Of a stretch of DNA of 64,000 nt, positions 16,576-24,401 are shown piece by piece; the first letter of the stretch is position 1, and each line of letters opens with the position of its first letter. Below the pieces are notes generated by a model. That model made no database searches. It was not told where the DNA came from and worked only from the letters and a program-made list of their open reading frames with translations. Source of the DNA: Alteromonas_E sp965248545. Lineage in GTDB: Bacteria; Pseudomonadota; Gammaproteobacteria; Enterobacterales; Alteromonadaceae. The translations under genes were made by a program, and so were the position numbers. The stretch lies in contig OZ252110.1 in the NCBI GenBank assembly GCA_965248545.1, positions 2,914,001-2,978,000 of the forward strand, read 5' to 3'.

Positions 16576-17256
16576 ATGGGTATCTTCTCTCGTTTCACCG
16601 ATATCGTAAACTCAAACATTAACTCCATTTTGGACAAAGCTGAAGATCCAGAAAAAATGGTGCGTTTGATTATTCAAGAAATGGAAGACACGCTGGTTGA
16701 GGTGCGTTCTGCTTCTGCAAAAACGATTGCAAGTAAGAAAGAAATTAGTGCACATATCGATAAGTACAACCAAGAAGCTGCAGATTGGGAAGCGAAAGCT
16801 GAATTAGCACTTAGTAAAGATCGCGAGGATCTGGCAAGAGCTGCGTTACAGGAAAAGTCAAAGTGCGAAGAAGCCGCTGAGTCGCTGAGCAATGAATACA
16901 AAGTCATAGAAGAGCAAATCAGTAAACTTCAAGACGAAACTGCGCAGCTACAAGAAAAACTTGCCGATGCTAAAGCGCGCCAGAAAGCGATTATTATGCG
17001 TCAAAAGACTGCATCTTCTCGCTTAGAAGTAAAGAAAAGTCTTGATAGCGGTAAGGTAGATTCAGCTATGGGACGCTTTGAACAGTATGAGCGCAAGATT
17101 GACGACTTAGAGTCGCAAGTTGAAGCGTACGATCTTGGTAAAAAGACCTTGAATGACGAGTTCGCAGAGCTAGAATCAGACGGCAAAGTTGACGATGAGT
17201 TGGCAGCACTGAAAAAGAAAGTGCTGGCGCGTTCAAAAGCGAAAGCCAAAAAGTAA
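16576..17256 (+). CDS. pspA: PspA, phage shock protein A
   Basis: A 226-residue PspA/IM30 protein that is almost wholly alpha-helical coiled coil. It starts MGIFSRFTDIVNSNINSILD, an amphipathic membrane-sensing helix, with EDPEKMVRLIIQEMEDTL following, both family hallmarks. PspA binds stressed inner membranes, preserves proton-motive force, and inhibits PspF when idle. The start has an AAGAGG ribosome-binding site. It is first in pspABC. Confidence 0.97.
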   Translation: MGIFSRFTDIVNSNINSILDKAEDPEKMVRLIIQEMEDTLVEVRSASAKTIASKKEISAHIDKYNQEAADWEAKAELALSKDREDLARAALQEKSKCEEAAESLSNEYKVIEEQISKLQDETAQLQEKLADAKARQKAIIMRQKTASSRLEVKKSLDSGKVDSAMGRFEQYERKIDDLESQVEAYDLGKKTLNDEFAELESDGKVDDELAALKKKVLARSKAKAKK

Positions 17257-17320
17257 TTTCGAAATCTGATTTTTGTTATTGTCGGTGTATACCGGTTAGA
17301 GGGTTCTGAGGAGTACCGTT

Positions 17321-17560
17321 ATGAATGAAGGAATTATTGCCATTGTCGTCGCCCCGATTCTGTTGTTTCTGATCTTTGTGGCACCGATTTGGTTAATTTT
17401 ACACTATCGCAGTAAGAAGCAAGTAAACCAAGGGTTGAGTGACGAGGAATACCTCCGCATGCAAGACCTTGCGAACAAAGCCGATCAGATGAGTGACCGA
17501 ATTAAAACATTGGAAGCAATTTTAGATTCAGAGGCACCTCAATGGAGGGATAAGGTATGA
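17321..17560 (+). CDS. pspB: PspB, phage shock protein B
   Basis: A 79-residue inner-membrane protein with one N-terminal helix (residues 5-28), followed by a short leucine-rich cytoplasmic coiled coil (LANKADQMSDRIKTLEAILD). PspB and PspC sense envelope stress and draw PspA away from PspF. It has a GAGG ribosome-binding site and overlaps pspC by four bases (ATGA). Confidence 0.95.
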   Translation: MNEGIIAIVVAPILLFLIFVAPIWLILHYRSKKQVNQGLSDEEYLRMQDLANKADQMSDRIKTLEAILDSEAPQWRDKV

Positions 17561-18012
17561 AAATCAACAGAGCTCTCTATCGCGACCCCAAGAACGGCAA
17601 AATCGCTGGGGTTTGCGCAGGCATAGCGCAGTATTTCGGAATTGAAACTTGGTTGGTCCGAATTTTGACTGTGACGAGCTTCTTTCTACTTGCCGGCCCT
17701 TTTATCTTTGTCGCGTATATAGCGTGTTGGTTTATCATGGATAAGAAGACGGATGTAACGACAAGTGCGTATCAAGCGAGCGTTGAATTGGGCAAGAAGG
17801 TCGTTTCTACCGGTAAGGGTTGGGTCAATCGCGACGAAGCCGAGAAGCCAATTGAAGTTAAAGCAAGAGTTTGGCAAGCCGGTGAGCCACCTCGCCAGGC
17901 GTTTCATGATATTCAACAACGTTTTCGCCGTGCGGAAGAACGTTTGCGAGACATCGAGACTTACGTTACGTCTAAAGAATTTCAGTTAAACCGAGAACTC
18001 AATCGATTGTAA
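17557..18012 (+). CDS. pspC: PspC, phage shock protein C
   Basis: A 151-residue protein with a PspC domain at its N-terminus (LYRDPKNGKIAGVCAGIAQY, then a membrane helix near residues 40-62) and a charged, coiled C-terminus. It is the stress-sensing partner of PspB. The gene ends the operon and is followed by a strong terminator. Confidence 0.95.
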   Translation: MKINRALYRDPKNGKIAGVCAGIAQYFGIETWLVRILTVTSFFLLAGPFIFVAYIACWFIMDKKTDVTTSAYQASVELGKKVVSTGKGWVNRDEAEKPIEVKARVWQAGEPPRQAFHDIQQRFRRAEERLRDIETYVTSKEFQLNRELNRL

Positions 18013-18036
18013 ATTAAAATTTACGTTCATGATTGT

Positions 18037-18064
18037 AAAAACCACCCAGAGGGGTGGTTTTTTA
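18037..18064 (+). terminator. Rho-independent terminator of pspABC
   Basis: A 7-bp GC-rich stem, ACCACCC (18041-18047) with GGGTGGT (18052-18058), loop AGAG, then a T-tract. It starts 25 bases after the pspC stop. Confidence 0.92.
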
Positions 18065-18068
18065 TGTG

Positions 18069-18086
18069 TGTAAAATAATTGTTACA
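18069..18086 (+). promoter_or_regulatory. TYR box (TyrR/PhhR operator) upstream of phhA
   Basis: TGTAAA-ATAATT-GTTACA matches the TyrR consensus TGTAAA-N6-TTTACA at 11 of 12 defined positions. It lies about 100 bases before the phhA start, a location suited to activation, as known for PhhR on phhA in Pseudomonas. Confidence 0.75.
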
Positions 18087-18182
18087 CAAATGCACTGCAC
18101 ATTCACGACGATGAGATGAGCTTACCCACAGGATTATTTAGACTTGAGATTCAGTAATTGAGAAATGATAAGACGTGAACTT

Positions 18183-18983
18183 ATGGGCAAAACTACCAAA
18201 TACGTGTCTAAGCAATCCGATCAAAACGGCATTATTGATTGGACCAATGAAGAAAATCAGATTTGGTCCGAACTCTACGCGCGTCAAGTAAAATTGTTGG
18301 AAGGGAGAGCGTGTCAGCAGTACATGGATGGTCTGGAATTGCTCAACATGGACGCGGACAAAGTACCTCAATTGCCGGATATCAACAACGTACTATTGGA
18401 GACGACAGGTTGGCAAACGGCTGAAGTTCCCGCATTGATCCCTTTCGGCGAGTTTTTTAGGTTGTTGGCAAACAAGCAATTTCCGGTTGCAACGTTTATT
18501 CGAACACGAGAAGAATTTGATTACTTGCAAGAGCCCGATATCTTCCATGAGTTGTTCGGCCATTGTCCATTGTTGACGAATCCCGCTTTCGCACATTTTA
18601 CCCATACCTACGGGAAACTCGGTTTGGCTGCGAGCAAGGAAGATCGCATATTCCTCGCGCGTTTGTATTGGTTCACCGTAGAATTTGGTCTGCTTAAAAC
18701 TGAGCAGGGCGTAAGGATCTACGGCGGCGGTATCTTGTCTTCTCCAGGAGAAACGGTATATGCATTAGAGAGCGACAAGCCTGAACGCAATGCGTTTGAC
18801 CCAATTACGGTGCTAAGAACACCTTATCGGATAGATATTATGCAGCCGATATACTACGTCTTGGAACAGGCTGACGACCTTGATGCACTTGCTGACATGG
18901 ATATCATGGGAATGGTTCAAGAAGCCAAGCGTCTGGGATTATTTGAGCCAAAGTTTCCACCAAAAGAAAAACTCGCCAGTTAA
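18183..18983 (+). CDS. phhA: Phenylalanine 4-monooxygenase
   Basis: A 266-residue enzyme if read from ATG 18183, which gives the family-like start MGKTTKYVSKQSDQNG; an in-frame ATG at 18165 is the alternative. It hydroxylates phenylalanine to tyrosine using tetrahydropterin and Fe(II). The iron ligands lie in FHELFGHCPL (two histidines) and in the later YWFTVEFGL segment (glutamate). The pterin-recycling gene phhB, the usual partner, is not adjacent. A TYR box sits upstream and tyrR follows. Confidence 0.95.
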   Translation: MGKTTKYVSKQSDQNGIIDWTNEENQIWSELYARQVKLLEGRACQQYMDGLELLNMDADKVPQLPDINNVLLETTGWQTAEVPALIPFGEFFRLLANKQFPVATFIRTREEFDYLQEPDIFHELFGHCPLLTNPAFAHFTHTYGKLGLAASKEDRIFLARLYWFTVEFGLLKTEQGVRIYGGGILSSPGETVYALESDKPERNAFDPITVLRTPYRIDIMQPIYYVLEQADDLDALADMDIMGMVQEAKRLGLFEPKFPPKEKLAS

Positions 18984-19035
18984 GGCGACAGCCAATACAA
19001 AGAACAACGCTATTGTATAGGCCTGCTTTTTAACG

Positions 19036-19060
19036 GCGCTTGTTCGGCCAAGCGCTTTAT
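19036..19060 (+). terminator. Candidate terminator after phhA
   Basis: A 7-bp stem, GCGCTTG (19036-19042) with CAAGCGC (19049-19055), is followed by the weakly T-rich TTTATCTCACTTTTC. It would separate phhA from tyrR transcription. Confidence 0.45.
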
Positions 19061-19088
19061 CTCACTTTTCGAGACGTTAAACGCATTG

Positions 19089-19106
19089 TGTAAAAAATCC
19101 GTTACA
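19089..19106 (+). promoter_or_regulatory. TYR box 1 upstream of tyrR
   Basis: TGTAAA-AAATCC-GTTACA has the same half-sites as the box before phhA. It lies 49 bases before the tyrR start and suggests autoregulation. Confidence 0.75.
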
Positions 19107-19129
19107 GATTGATAGTGCACGTGTTACCA

Positions 19130-19147
19130 TGTACAAAAAACTTTACA
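19130..19147 (+). promoter_or_regulatory. TYR box 2, next to the tyrR start
   Basis: TGTACA-AAAAAC-TTTACA matches the TYR consensus at 11 of 12 positions and ends eight bases before the tyrR ATG, where a ribosome-binding site would be expected. Its centre is about 41 bases (four helical turns) from box 1, which would allow cooperative binding. Confidence 0.72.
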
Positions 19148-19154
19148 TGGCCCT

Positions 19155-20693
19155 ATGCGACTCGAAATAACTTGCCAAGACCGACTCGGTATCACTCAGG
19201 ATGTACTCGACATATTGGTTGAGCATCACATCGATTTGCGCGGCATCGAAATTGATGAAGTTGGAAAAATATTTCTCAACTTCCCCAATATCGAATTTGA
19301 TGACTTTCAACACTTGATGCCCAAAATCCGCCGCATAGACGGAATAGAAGATGTTAAAACGACAGCTTTCATGCCGGGAGAGCGCGAGAAGCATCAACTC
19401 AGAGCTATATTGCAAACATTGCCAGATCCGGTGTTTTCAATTGATCGTAAGGGTTTTGTCACGCAAGTTAATCACGCTATTGAAGCCGGTCTGGCACTTC
19501 ATTCACACGCGATTATTGGGCGCGAAATCAGCGAATTTATAAAGGGATTTAATTTCTTAAAGTGGCTCGATGGGGATGAAGTGCTCGCACAAGCGCACAA
19601 GCTTAAGTTTGCCGAGCAAGATTATTTAGCGGATGCGTTGCCGATTTTTATCCAGGACTCCGCTGACGAGGGGATCCTCGCGGGAGCGGTGGTTATCTTG
19701 AAATCAGAAATGCGCTTGGGGCAGCAAATTAGCGCTTTCAATCGGTCGGTCTCTGAGCGTTTCGAATCGATCGTGGCTCAGTCTGTGAGTATGAAACCTG
19801 TACTTGAGCAGGCGAAACATCTCGCAGGAGTCGAAAATGCGGCATTAATCCTCGGCGAAGCTGGCAGTGGTAAAGTTACATTGGCTGAGGCTTGTCATCG
19901 CTCTAGCTCACGCGCAGAACAACCGTGCGCCGTGCTATCAACCAAAGGGTTAAGCGAACAGCAATTGGCTATCAAATTGTTTGGCAATAACAACGCCGCC
20001 GATAGTCCAACGGGGTTGTTGGATGACCTGTACGGTGGAAGTCTGATCATCTCTGATGTAGCCGACATGTCACTCACTTTACAAGCTCAGTTGTTACAAG
20101 TAATTGAACAGCAGTCCTTTTATCGTGTAGGTGGGCAGGTGGCGGTGCCATGTCAAATCAGGGTTATCGCCTGCTCTCAACACGATTTACACAAAAAAGT
20201 GGACAACGGCGAATTTCGCGATGATTTGTATTGGCAGTTGATCGCCAACAGTCTCGCTATTCCTCCACTGCGGGACCGCAGAGCCGACATCTTGCCATTA
20301 GCAGATAAATTCTTGCAGCAGATTTCCATTCAAAACGGTTTACCTCGAGTGAAAATCCCCAAGGTTGTGGGTGAATTTATGGTTAACTATGCTTGGCCTG
20401 GCAACATTGCTCAACTGAGAGCCACCTTACAAAGAGCATTGACGATTGATAGTTGTGAACGAATTTCTATCGAAAGTTTACAGCTGCCAAATGTCACGCA
20501 TACAGTCAGTGATTTTGACCCTGAATTTGAAGGTAGTCTCGATCAAGAAATGAAAAAGTACGAGAAGAAACTGCTGCAAAGACTTTACCCGTATTACCCA
20601 AGTACCAGGCAACTGGCAAAAAAGCTGGGCTTAAGTCATACCGCTATTGCCAATAAACTAAGAGATTACGGGATCAGCCGCAGTAGTTCATAA
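19155..20693 (+). CDS. tyrR: TyrR, aromatic amino-acid responsive regulator
   Basis: A 512-residue regulator with the TyrR domain order: ACT domain (residues 1-75, MRLEITCQDRLGITQDVL start), PAS domain (about 78-190), AAA+ domain (about 205-430), and a C-terminal helix-turn-helix (TRQLAKKLGLSHTAIANKL). The GAFTGA loop is absent, as in TyrR, so it works with sigma-70 polymerase. The Walker A is degenerate (GEAGSGKV), also seen in TyrR. It binds Tyr/Phe/Trp and controls aromatic transport and catabolism. Two TYR boxes precede it. There is no clear ribosome-binding site, since the second box occupies that place. Confidence 0.95.
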   Translation: MRLEITCQDRLGITQDVLDILVEHHIDLRGIEIDEVGKIFLNFPNIEFDDFQHLMPKIRRIDGIEDVKTTAFMPGEREKHQLRAILQTLPDPVFSIDRKGFVTQVNHAIEAGLALHSHAIIGREISEFIKGFNFLKWLDGDEVLAQAHKLKFAEQDYLADALPIFIQDSADEGILAGAVVILKSEMRLGQQISAFNRSVSERFESIVAQSVSMKPVLEQAKHLAGVENAALILGEAGSGKVTLAEACHRSSSRAEQPCAVLSTKGLSEQQLAIKLFGNNNAADSPTGLLDDLYGGSLIISDVADMSLTLQAQLLQVIEQQSFYRVGGQVAVPCQIRVIACSQHDLHKKVDNGEFRDDLYWQLIANSLAIPPLRDRRADILPLADKFLQQISIQNGLPRVKIPKVVGEFMVNYAWPGNIAQLRATLQRALTIDSCERISIESLQLPNVTHTVSDFDPEFEGSLDQEMKKYEKKLLQRLYPYYPSTRQLAKKLGLSHTAIANKLRDYGISRSSS

Positions 20694-20728
20694 CGATAAA
20701 TAACGACAGACATTTTAATAGGAGAGCT

Positions 20729-21379
20729 ATGAGTATTCACTTATATGGTTATTGGCGCTCATCAGCCACTTATAGAGTTCGAATTGCGCTAAACCTAAAG
20801 CAACTTGACTATCAGTATACACCGATTCATTTGGTTAAAGATGGCGGAGAACAACACAGTGAACAGTATTTGCGGATGAATCCGGCAGGTTTGGTTCCCG
20901 CCTTTGTGGATGAAGATGAAGACTTTACGTTGAACCAGTCACTCAGCATTATCGAGTATCTTGATGAACGTTATCCTGATCCTATTAAGTTGCTGCCGGA
21001 ACACGCCCTTGATAAAGCGCGGATTCGAGGTATCGCCCAAGATATCGGCTGCGATATCCAACCTTTGGCTAATCTACGTGTGTTAAATCAAATTGCAGAA
21101 TTTGATCAACGAGAGGACGCAAAAGCGCTATGGGCTAAACAATGGATCGAGCGCGGCTTTAAAGGGATTGAACAACGGTTACAAACCAGAGCTGGAAAAT
21201 ACTGCTTTGGTTTTGATGTAACGCTCGCTGATATCGTTTTGGTACCGCAGGTCTACAATGCGCTGAGATTCGGCGTCGACATGAACCAATATCCGCTAAT
21301 CAACAACATTTATGCCAATTGCAATGAACTGGATGCGTTTATTGCGGCGAAACCGGAAAATCAACCGGACGCGACCTAA
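20729..21379 (+). CDS. maiA: Maleylacetoacetate isomerase (zeta-class GST)
   Basis: A 216-residue glutathione S-transferase of zeta class. The catalytic YWRSSATYRVRIALNLK motif is at residues 8-24, and NQSLSIIEYLDERYPDP binds glutathione. It isomerises maleylacetoacetate to fumarylacetoacetate in the homogentisate branch of tyrosine breakdown, which agrees with phhA and tyrR just upstream. It has a good ribosome-binding site (AGGAGAG). The homogentisate dioxygenase and fumarylacetoacetase genes are not in this window. Confidence 0.94.
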   Translation: MSIHLYGYWRSSATYRVRIALNLKQLDYQYTPIHLVKDGGEQHSEQYLRMNPAGLVPAFVDEDEDFTLNQSLSIIEYLDERYPDPIKLLPEHALDKARIRGIAQDIGCDIQPLANLRVLNQIAEFDQREDAKALWAKQWIERGFKGIEQRLQTRAGKYCFGFDVTLADIVLVPQVYNALRFGVDMNQYPLINNIYANCNELDAFIAAKPENQPDAT

Positions 21380-21404
21380 AACTGGTTGTGCTTGTTTAGC
21401 GCTA

Positions 21405-21432
21405 TAGCGTCACTATTGTATTTGTGACGCTA
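21405..21432. terminator. Convergent hairpin between maiA and the Lrp-type gene
   Basis: A perfect 9-bp stem, TAGCGTCAC (21405-21413) with GTGACGCTA (21424-21432), loop of ten bases, in the gap between two convergent genes. There is no T-tract, so it may be a weak bidirectional terminator. Confidence 0.5.
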
Positions 21433-21445
21433 CAGCCCAAAACCC

Positions 21446-21913
21446 CTACTGACTCTTAATCGGAAGCTCAGTTGTATTTTTAACTTGTTTTAATGCAAAG
21501 GTGGAACTCAAATGGTCCACTAACGGCAGGTGTGTGAGTTTTGACTTGAGCAGGTGCTCATACTCTTCAATACTTTCTACAATCACTTTTAGTAAGTAAT
21601 CCCTATCCCCACTGGTGGTGTGGCATTCAACAATCTCGTCAATGGCTTGGACGGCTTTTTCAAAATCATTCAGTGACTCGCCGTCGTGGTTTTTGAGTGT
21701 AACGAAGATGAAAACGGAAACACCCAAATTGAGCTTTTTACCGTCGAGTAGGGTAACTTTGCCCTTAATGATCCCATCGGCTTCTAGTCGTTTCACTCTT
21801 CGCCAGCATGGCGTGTGAGATAGCCCGACTTGTTGACTCAAATCGGCCATTGATACCGTTGCGTCACGTTGCATAACGCGCAGGATTTCTCGATCAAATT
21901 TATCTAGTTTCAT
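21446..21913 (-). CDS. Lrp/AsnC-family transcriptional regulator
   Basis: A 155-residue Lrp-type protein. The N-terminal helix-turn-helix (MADLSQQVGLSHTPCWRRVKRL) is followed by a RAM/AsnC ligand-binding domain containing CHTTSGDRDYLLKV near residue 97. It is divergent from leucine dehydrogenase, and a palindromic candidate site lies in the shared 204-base promoter region. I infer that it senses branched-chain or other amino acids and controls that gene; BkdR-like regulators behave this way. The exact ligand is not known. Confidence 0.92.
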   Translation of the reverse strand: MKLDKFDREILRVMQRDATVSMADLSQQVGLSHTPCWRRVKRLEADGIIKGKVTLLDGKKLNLGVSVFIFVTLKNHDGESLNDFEKAVQAIDEIVECHTTSGDRDYLLKVIVESIEEYEHLLKSKLTHLPLVDHLSSTFALKQVKNTTELPIKSQ

Positions 21914-21973
21914 AGTGTGTCGTTAGGGTTATTATTTGTATTTATATTAAAACTTTTGATTATCTTAAAATAA

Positions 21974-21989
21974 TAGGACAAGTATCCTA
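21974..21989 (+). promoter_or_regulatory. Candidate Lrp-type operator between the regulator and leucine dehydrogenase
   Basis: TAGGACAAGTATCCTA is an inverted repeat (TAGGA-N6-TCCTA) that begins and ends like the Lrp consensus YAG...CTR. It is 61 bases from the regulator start and 129 bases from the dehydrogenase start. Confidence 0.5.
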
Positions 21990-22117
21990 CTAAGCAAGGG
22001 CAGCTTGCAACTCTTATTCATCCAAAATTGATTGCTTGCCCTATTTTGCAACAATTGTCCTCACAACATTCCTTTAACATTTCTCCTCAATTAAAAAACC
22101 AATAAGAGTACCCTAGC

Positions 22118-23170
22118 GTGAGCGTATTTGATCACAGTGAATTCGATAGACATGAGCAAGTAGCCTTTTGGCACGATGAAAAAACTGGGCTTCAAGCCAT
22201 CATTGCGGTCCACAGCACGCAGTTGGGCCCAGCATTGGGCGGATGCCGAATGTGGCCATATGCAAACAGTGCTGAAGCGCTTACTGATGTATTGAGATTG
22301 TCGAAAGGAATGACCTACAAAGCCGCTATGGCTGAGTTAAAGCAGGGGGGCGGTAAATCTGTCATTATCGGTGACCCGAGGCGCGATAAATCTTCTGCAA
22401 TGATGGAGTCTATGGGACGTTTTGTGGATTCTTTTGGGGGACGATATTTTACCGCCGAGGATTCGGGAATAAGTGTGGCTGATCTGCACTCTATGGCCAC
22501 TCAGTCTGAGTTTATTGCCGGTATTAATGCCAAATATCAATACACAGGAGAGCCATCAGATGGCAATCCTGCGCCGTCGACAGCCTACGGTACGTTTGTC
22601 GGGTTGAAGGCGGCGGTCAAGCACAAGTTCAATAGTGACCTGCAAGGGATGACCGTCGCAATTCAAGGATTAGGGCACGTGGGTTATCGCCTAGCTTCAC
22701 ATCTGCATCAGGCTGGCGCCAATCTAATCGTCGCTGATATTTTTGCAGATAATACCGCGCGCGCCGCGCAAGAGTTTGGTGCAAAAGTCGTGGACGCTGA
22801 TGAGATCATTAAGGTTCAAGCCGATGTGCTCGCACCCTGTGCAATGGGCGCAAGCATCAACGATAGGACTATCGATACAATAAAAGCGCAAGTCATTGCA
22901 GGCGCTGCTAATAACCAGCTCAGTACGGAATCAATGGGCGACAAGTTGAGTCAGCGAGGGATCCTCTATGCCCCTGATTATGTGATTAATGCAGGTGGTG
23001 TAATCGATATCTATCATCAACGGTCTGATTCAAACGCGGCGGCGATGAAGGCTCACATAGAGCGTATAGGTGATAACCTAGAAGCAATTTTCACCCGCAG
23101 TGATGAAGAAGGAGCCGGTACGAATCACGTCGCAAATGCCATGGCCGAAGAGCGCATCGCACAAGCGTAA
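22118..23170 (+). CDS. ldh: Leucine dehydrogenase (Glu/Leu/Phe/Val dehydrogenase family)
   Basis: A 350-residue NAD-dependent amino-acid dehydrogenase starting at GTG 22118 with an upstream AAGAG. The N-terminal domain has the substrate and catalytic lysines in GMTYKAAMAELKQGGGKSV (about residue 70-85) and GPALGGCRMW. The Rossmann domain has GLGHVGYRLA near residue 187. It deaminates leucine, valine and isoleucine reversibly to 2-oxo acids, the first step of branched-chain catabolism. The divergent Lrp-type gene is its probable regulator. Valine or phenylalanine preference cannot be excluded. Confidence 0.92.
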   Translation: MSVFDHSEFDRHEQVAFWHDEKTGLQAIIAVHSTQLGPALGGCRMWPYANSAEALTDVLRLSKGMTYKAAMAELKQGGGKSVIIGDPRRDKSSAMMESMGRFVDSFGGRYFTAEDSGISVADLHSMATQSEFIAGINAKYQYTGEPSDGNPAPSTAYGTFVGLKAAVKHKFNSDLQGMTVAIQGLGHVGYRLASHLHQAGANLIVADIFADNTARAAQEFGAKVVDADEIIKVQADVLAPCAMGASINDRTIDTIKAQVIAGAANNQLSTESMGDKLSQRGILYAPDYVINAGGVIDIYHQRSDSNAAAMKAHIERIGDNLEAIFTRSDEEGAGTNHVANAMAEERIAQA

Positions 23171-23200
23171 GACAGCGGAAGCAAAGTCATTGTTTTAAGG

Positions 23201-23229
23201 TTGCAATCGACCGTACAAACAGTGATAAT
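23201..23229 (+). promoter_or_regulatory. Sigma-70 promoter of the 4.5S RNA gene
   Basis: TTGCAA (23201-23206), a 17-base spacer, and GATAAT (23224-23229) just upstream of ffs. A small hairpin (CGCTGTTCAACAGCG, 23236-23250) lies between this promoter and the mature 5' end. Confidence 0.8.
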
Positions 23230-23257
23230 GCGCGCCGCTGTTCAACAGCGTTTTCAA

Positions 23258-23371
23258 TGGTAGGCACTTGGTCCTCCCGCAATGATACTTTGTGAACCCG
23301 GTCAGGCCTGGAAGGGAGCAGCCGCAGCAGACGACTCATGTGCCGGGATGTGGCTAGGTGCTTGCCACCAA
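23258..23371 (+). ncRNA. ffs: Signal recognition particle 4.5S RNA
   Basis: About 114 bases, the E. coli size. The core carries the conserved GGTCAGGCCTGGAAGGGAGC and GCAGCCG...GCAGA elements that bind Ffh, plus GTGCCGGGATGT on the return strand. The ends GGTAGGCACTTGG and CTAGGTGCTTGCCACC pair to close the rod. It guides nascent membrane proteins to FtsY. The ends are set by pairing and are approximate to a few bases. Confidence 0.95.
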
Positions 23372-23388
23372 CCCCATCGAAATTACCC

Positions 23389-23655
23389 TTACCGTTGCTT
23401 GTTTTGGTTCAAAAACGCCAAGGCTTTATCTACGGCATTGACCACATTCATTTCCATTTGTTGGCGCTCATTTTGCGGCAGGTAAAAGGCCATGTCGACT
23501 TCATAACGAATATACCGAGGCGGAACTTGGTTTAACGCTAGGCAGCACAAATCAGCCAGGAAGTCGCTTTCTTTGGATTTATTTAAACCCAAGTTCTCGA
23601 TCCGCTCGAGCACTAAATGTTCGTAATAATTGTGAATATCGTCGTCAAGTTTCAT
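23389..23655 (-). CDS. ComFB-domain protein (late competence development family)
   Basis: An 88-residue protein. ATG 23655 is preferred over an upstream in-frame TTG because GGTGGA lies just before it. The sequence fits the ComFB family: an N-terminal NYYEHLVLERIENLGL helix, DFLADLCCLALNQVPPRYIR in the middle (ALN..PP.Y is the hallmark), and VDMAFYLPQNERQQMEM at the end. Cytoplasmic. ComFB in cyanobacteria has been reported to bind cyclic di-nucleotides; no function is established for the gammaproteobacterial members. Confidence 0.82.
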   Translation of the reverse strand: MKLDDDIHNYYEHLVLERIENLGLNKSKESDFLADLCCLALNQVPPRYIRYEVDMAFYLPQNERQQMEMNVVNAVDKALAFLNQNKQR

Positions 23656-23824
23656 AAGTCCACCGAGATTAGCCAACTAAGGCGTTCATATAATCATCAA
23701 ACGTTAACACGTTCTTATACGAATTCTTAGCTTTGAATCAGCACAAGTCAACTTCCGCCGCAATTGAACCGTTTCATCAAATGCTATCTATAATAATAGT
23801 AGCGATGAAAACTAGGACAGGTAA

Positions 23825-24238
23825 ATGCTGACTAGAGAAGTCTTTCAAGCTCACGGTGAAAGTGATGTATGGCGCAAGGATTCGATTCTTTATGCAAACT
23901 TAAAGGGTTCTTGGAATAAAGAAGCTGCATTGGAGTTCAGTGAATCTTTTAAACGGGTTGCCGAGCCGCTCACTGCTTACCCATGGGGCCATCTGGTATA
24001 TCTTCATGAATGGGATCTGTGCGCGCCAGACGTGTTTCCTGTGATTGAAAATCTAGTCGCTTGGTGCCTCGATCACAATTTAGTGCGAGCGGCTCAAATT
24101 TACCCACCATCTATCGTGAAGAAACAATTCATTGACCAAATGGTGGTCGAGGAAATGGGCAATTTCAGACGCGCCACCTTTGATAATAAAGACGATGCCT
24201 ACCAGTGGCTAGTGAACGAAATGGCAAAGATACAATAA
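23825..24238 (+). CDS. Uncharacterised protein, possibly SpoIIAA/STAS-like fold
   Basis: A 137-residue soluble protein with no signal peptide, membrane helix or zinc motif. It has an ILYANLKGSWNKEAALEFSE segment and alternating strand/helix character that reminds me of SpoIIAA-like (STAS/SEC14) domains, but this is a weak impression. It has an AGGACAG ribosome-binding site and stands alone between the divergent ComFB gene and tdo. The coding assignment is good; the function is unknown. Confidence 0.75.
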   Translation: MLTREVFQAHGESDVWRKDSILYANLKGSWNKEAALEFSESFKRVAEPLTAYPWGHLVYLHEWDLCAPDVFPVIENLVAWCLDHNLVRAAQIYPPSIVKKQFIDQMVVEEMGNFRRATFDNKDDAYQWLVNEMAKIQ

Positions 24239-24401
24239 CGTTTGCCAGTAGCCTTTGTATTAAGCTCCGATTTAGACCAGTTGCGTTGGACCTGATGCCC
24301 GAATAATGTCTCCGTTTAATCCTTTTATTGCCCTTATTCGATAGCCAGACTCAATGGTTCTTTGTTAAAGTTTGGGCGTGTTCCATTGCCGAATAATAAC
24401 A

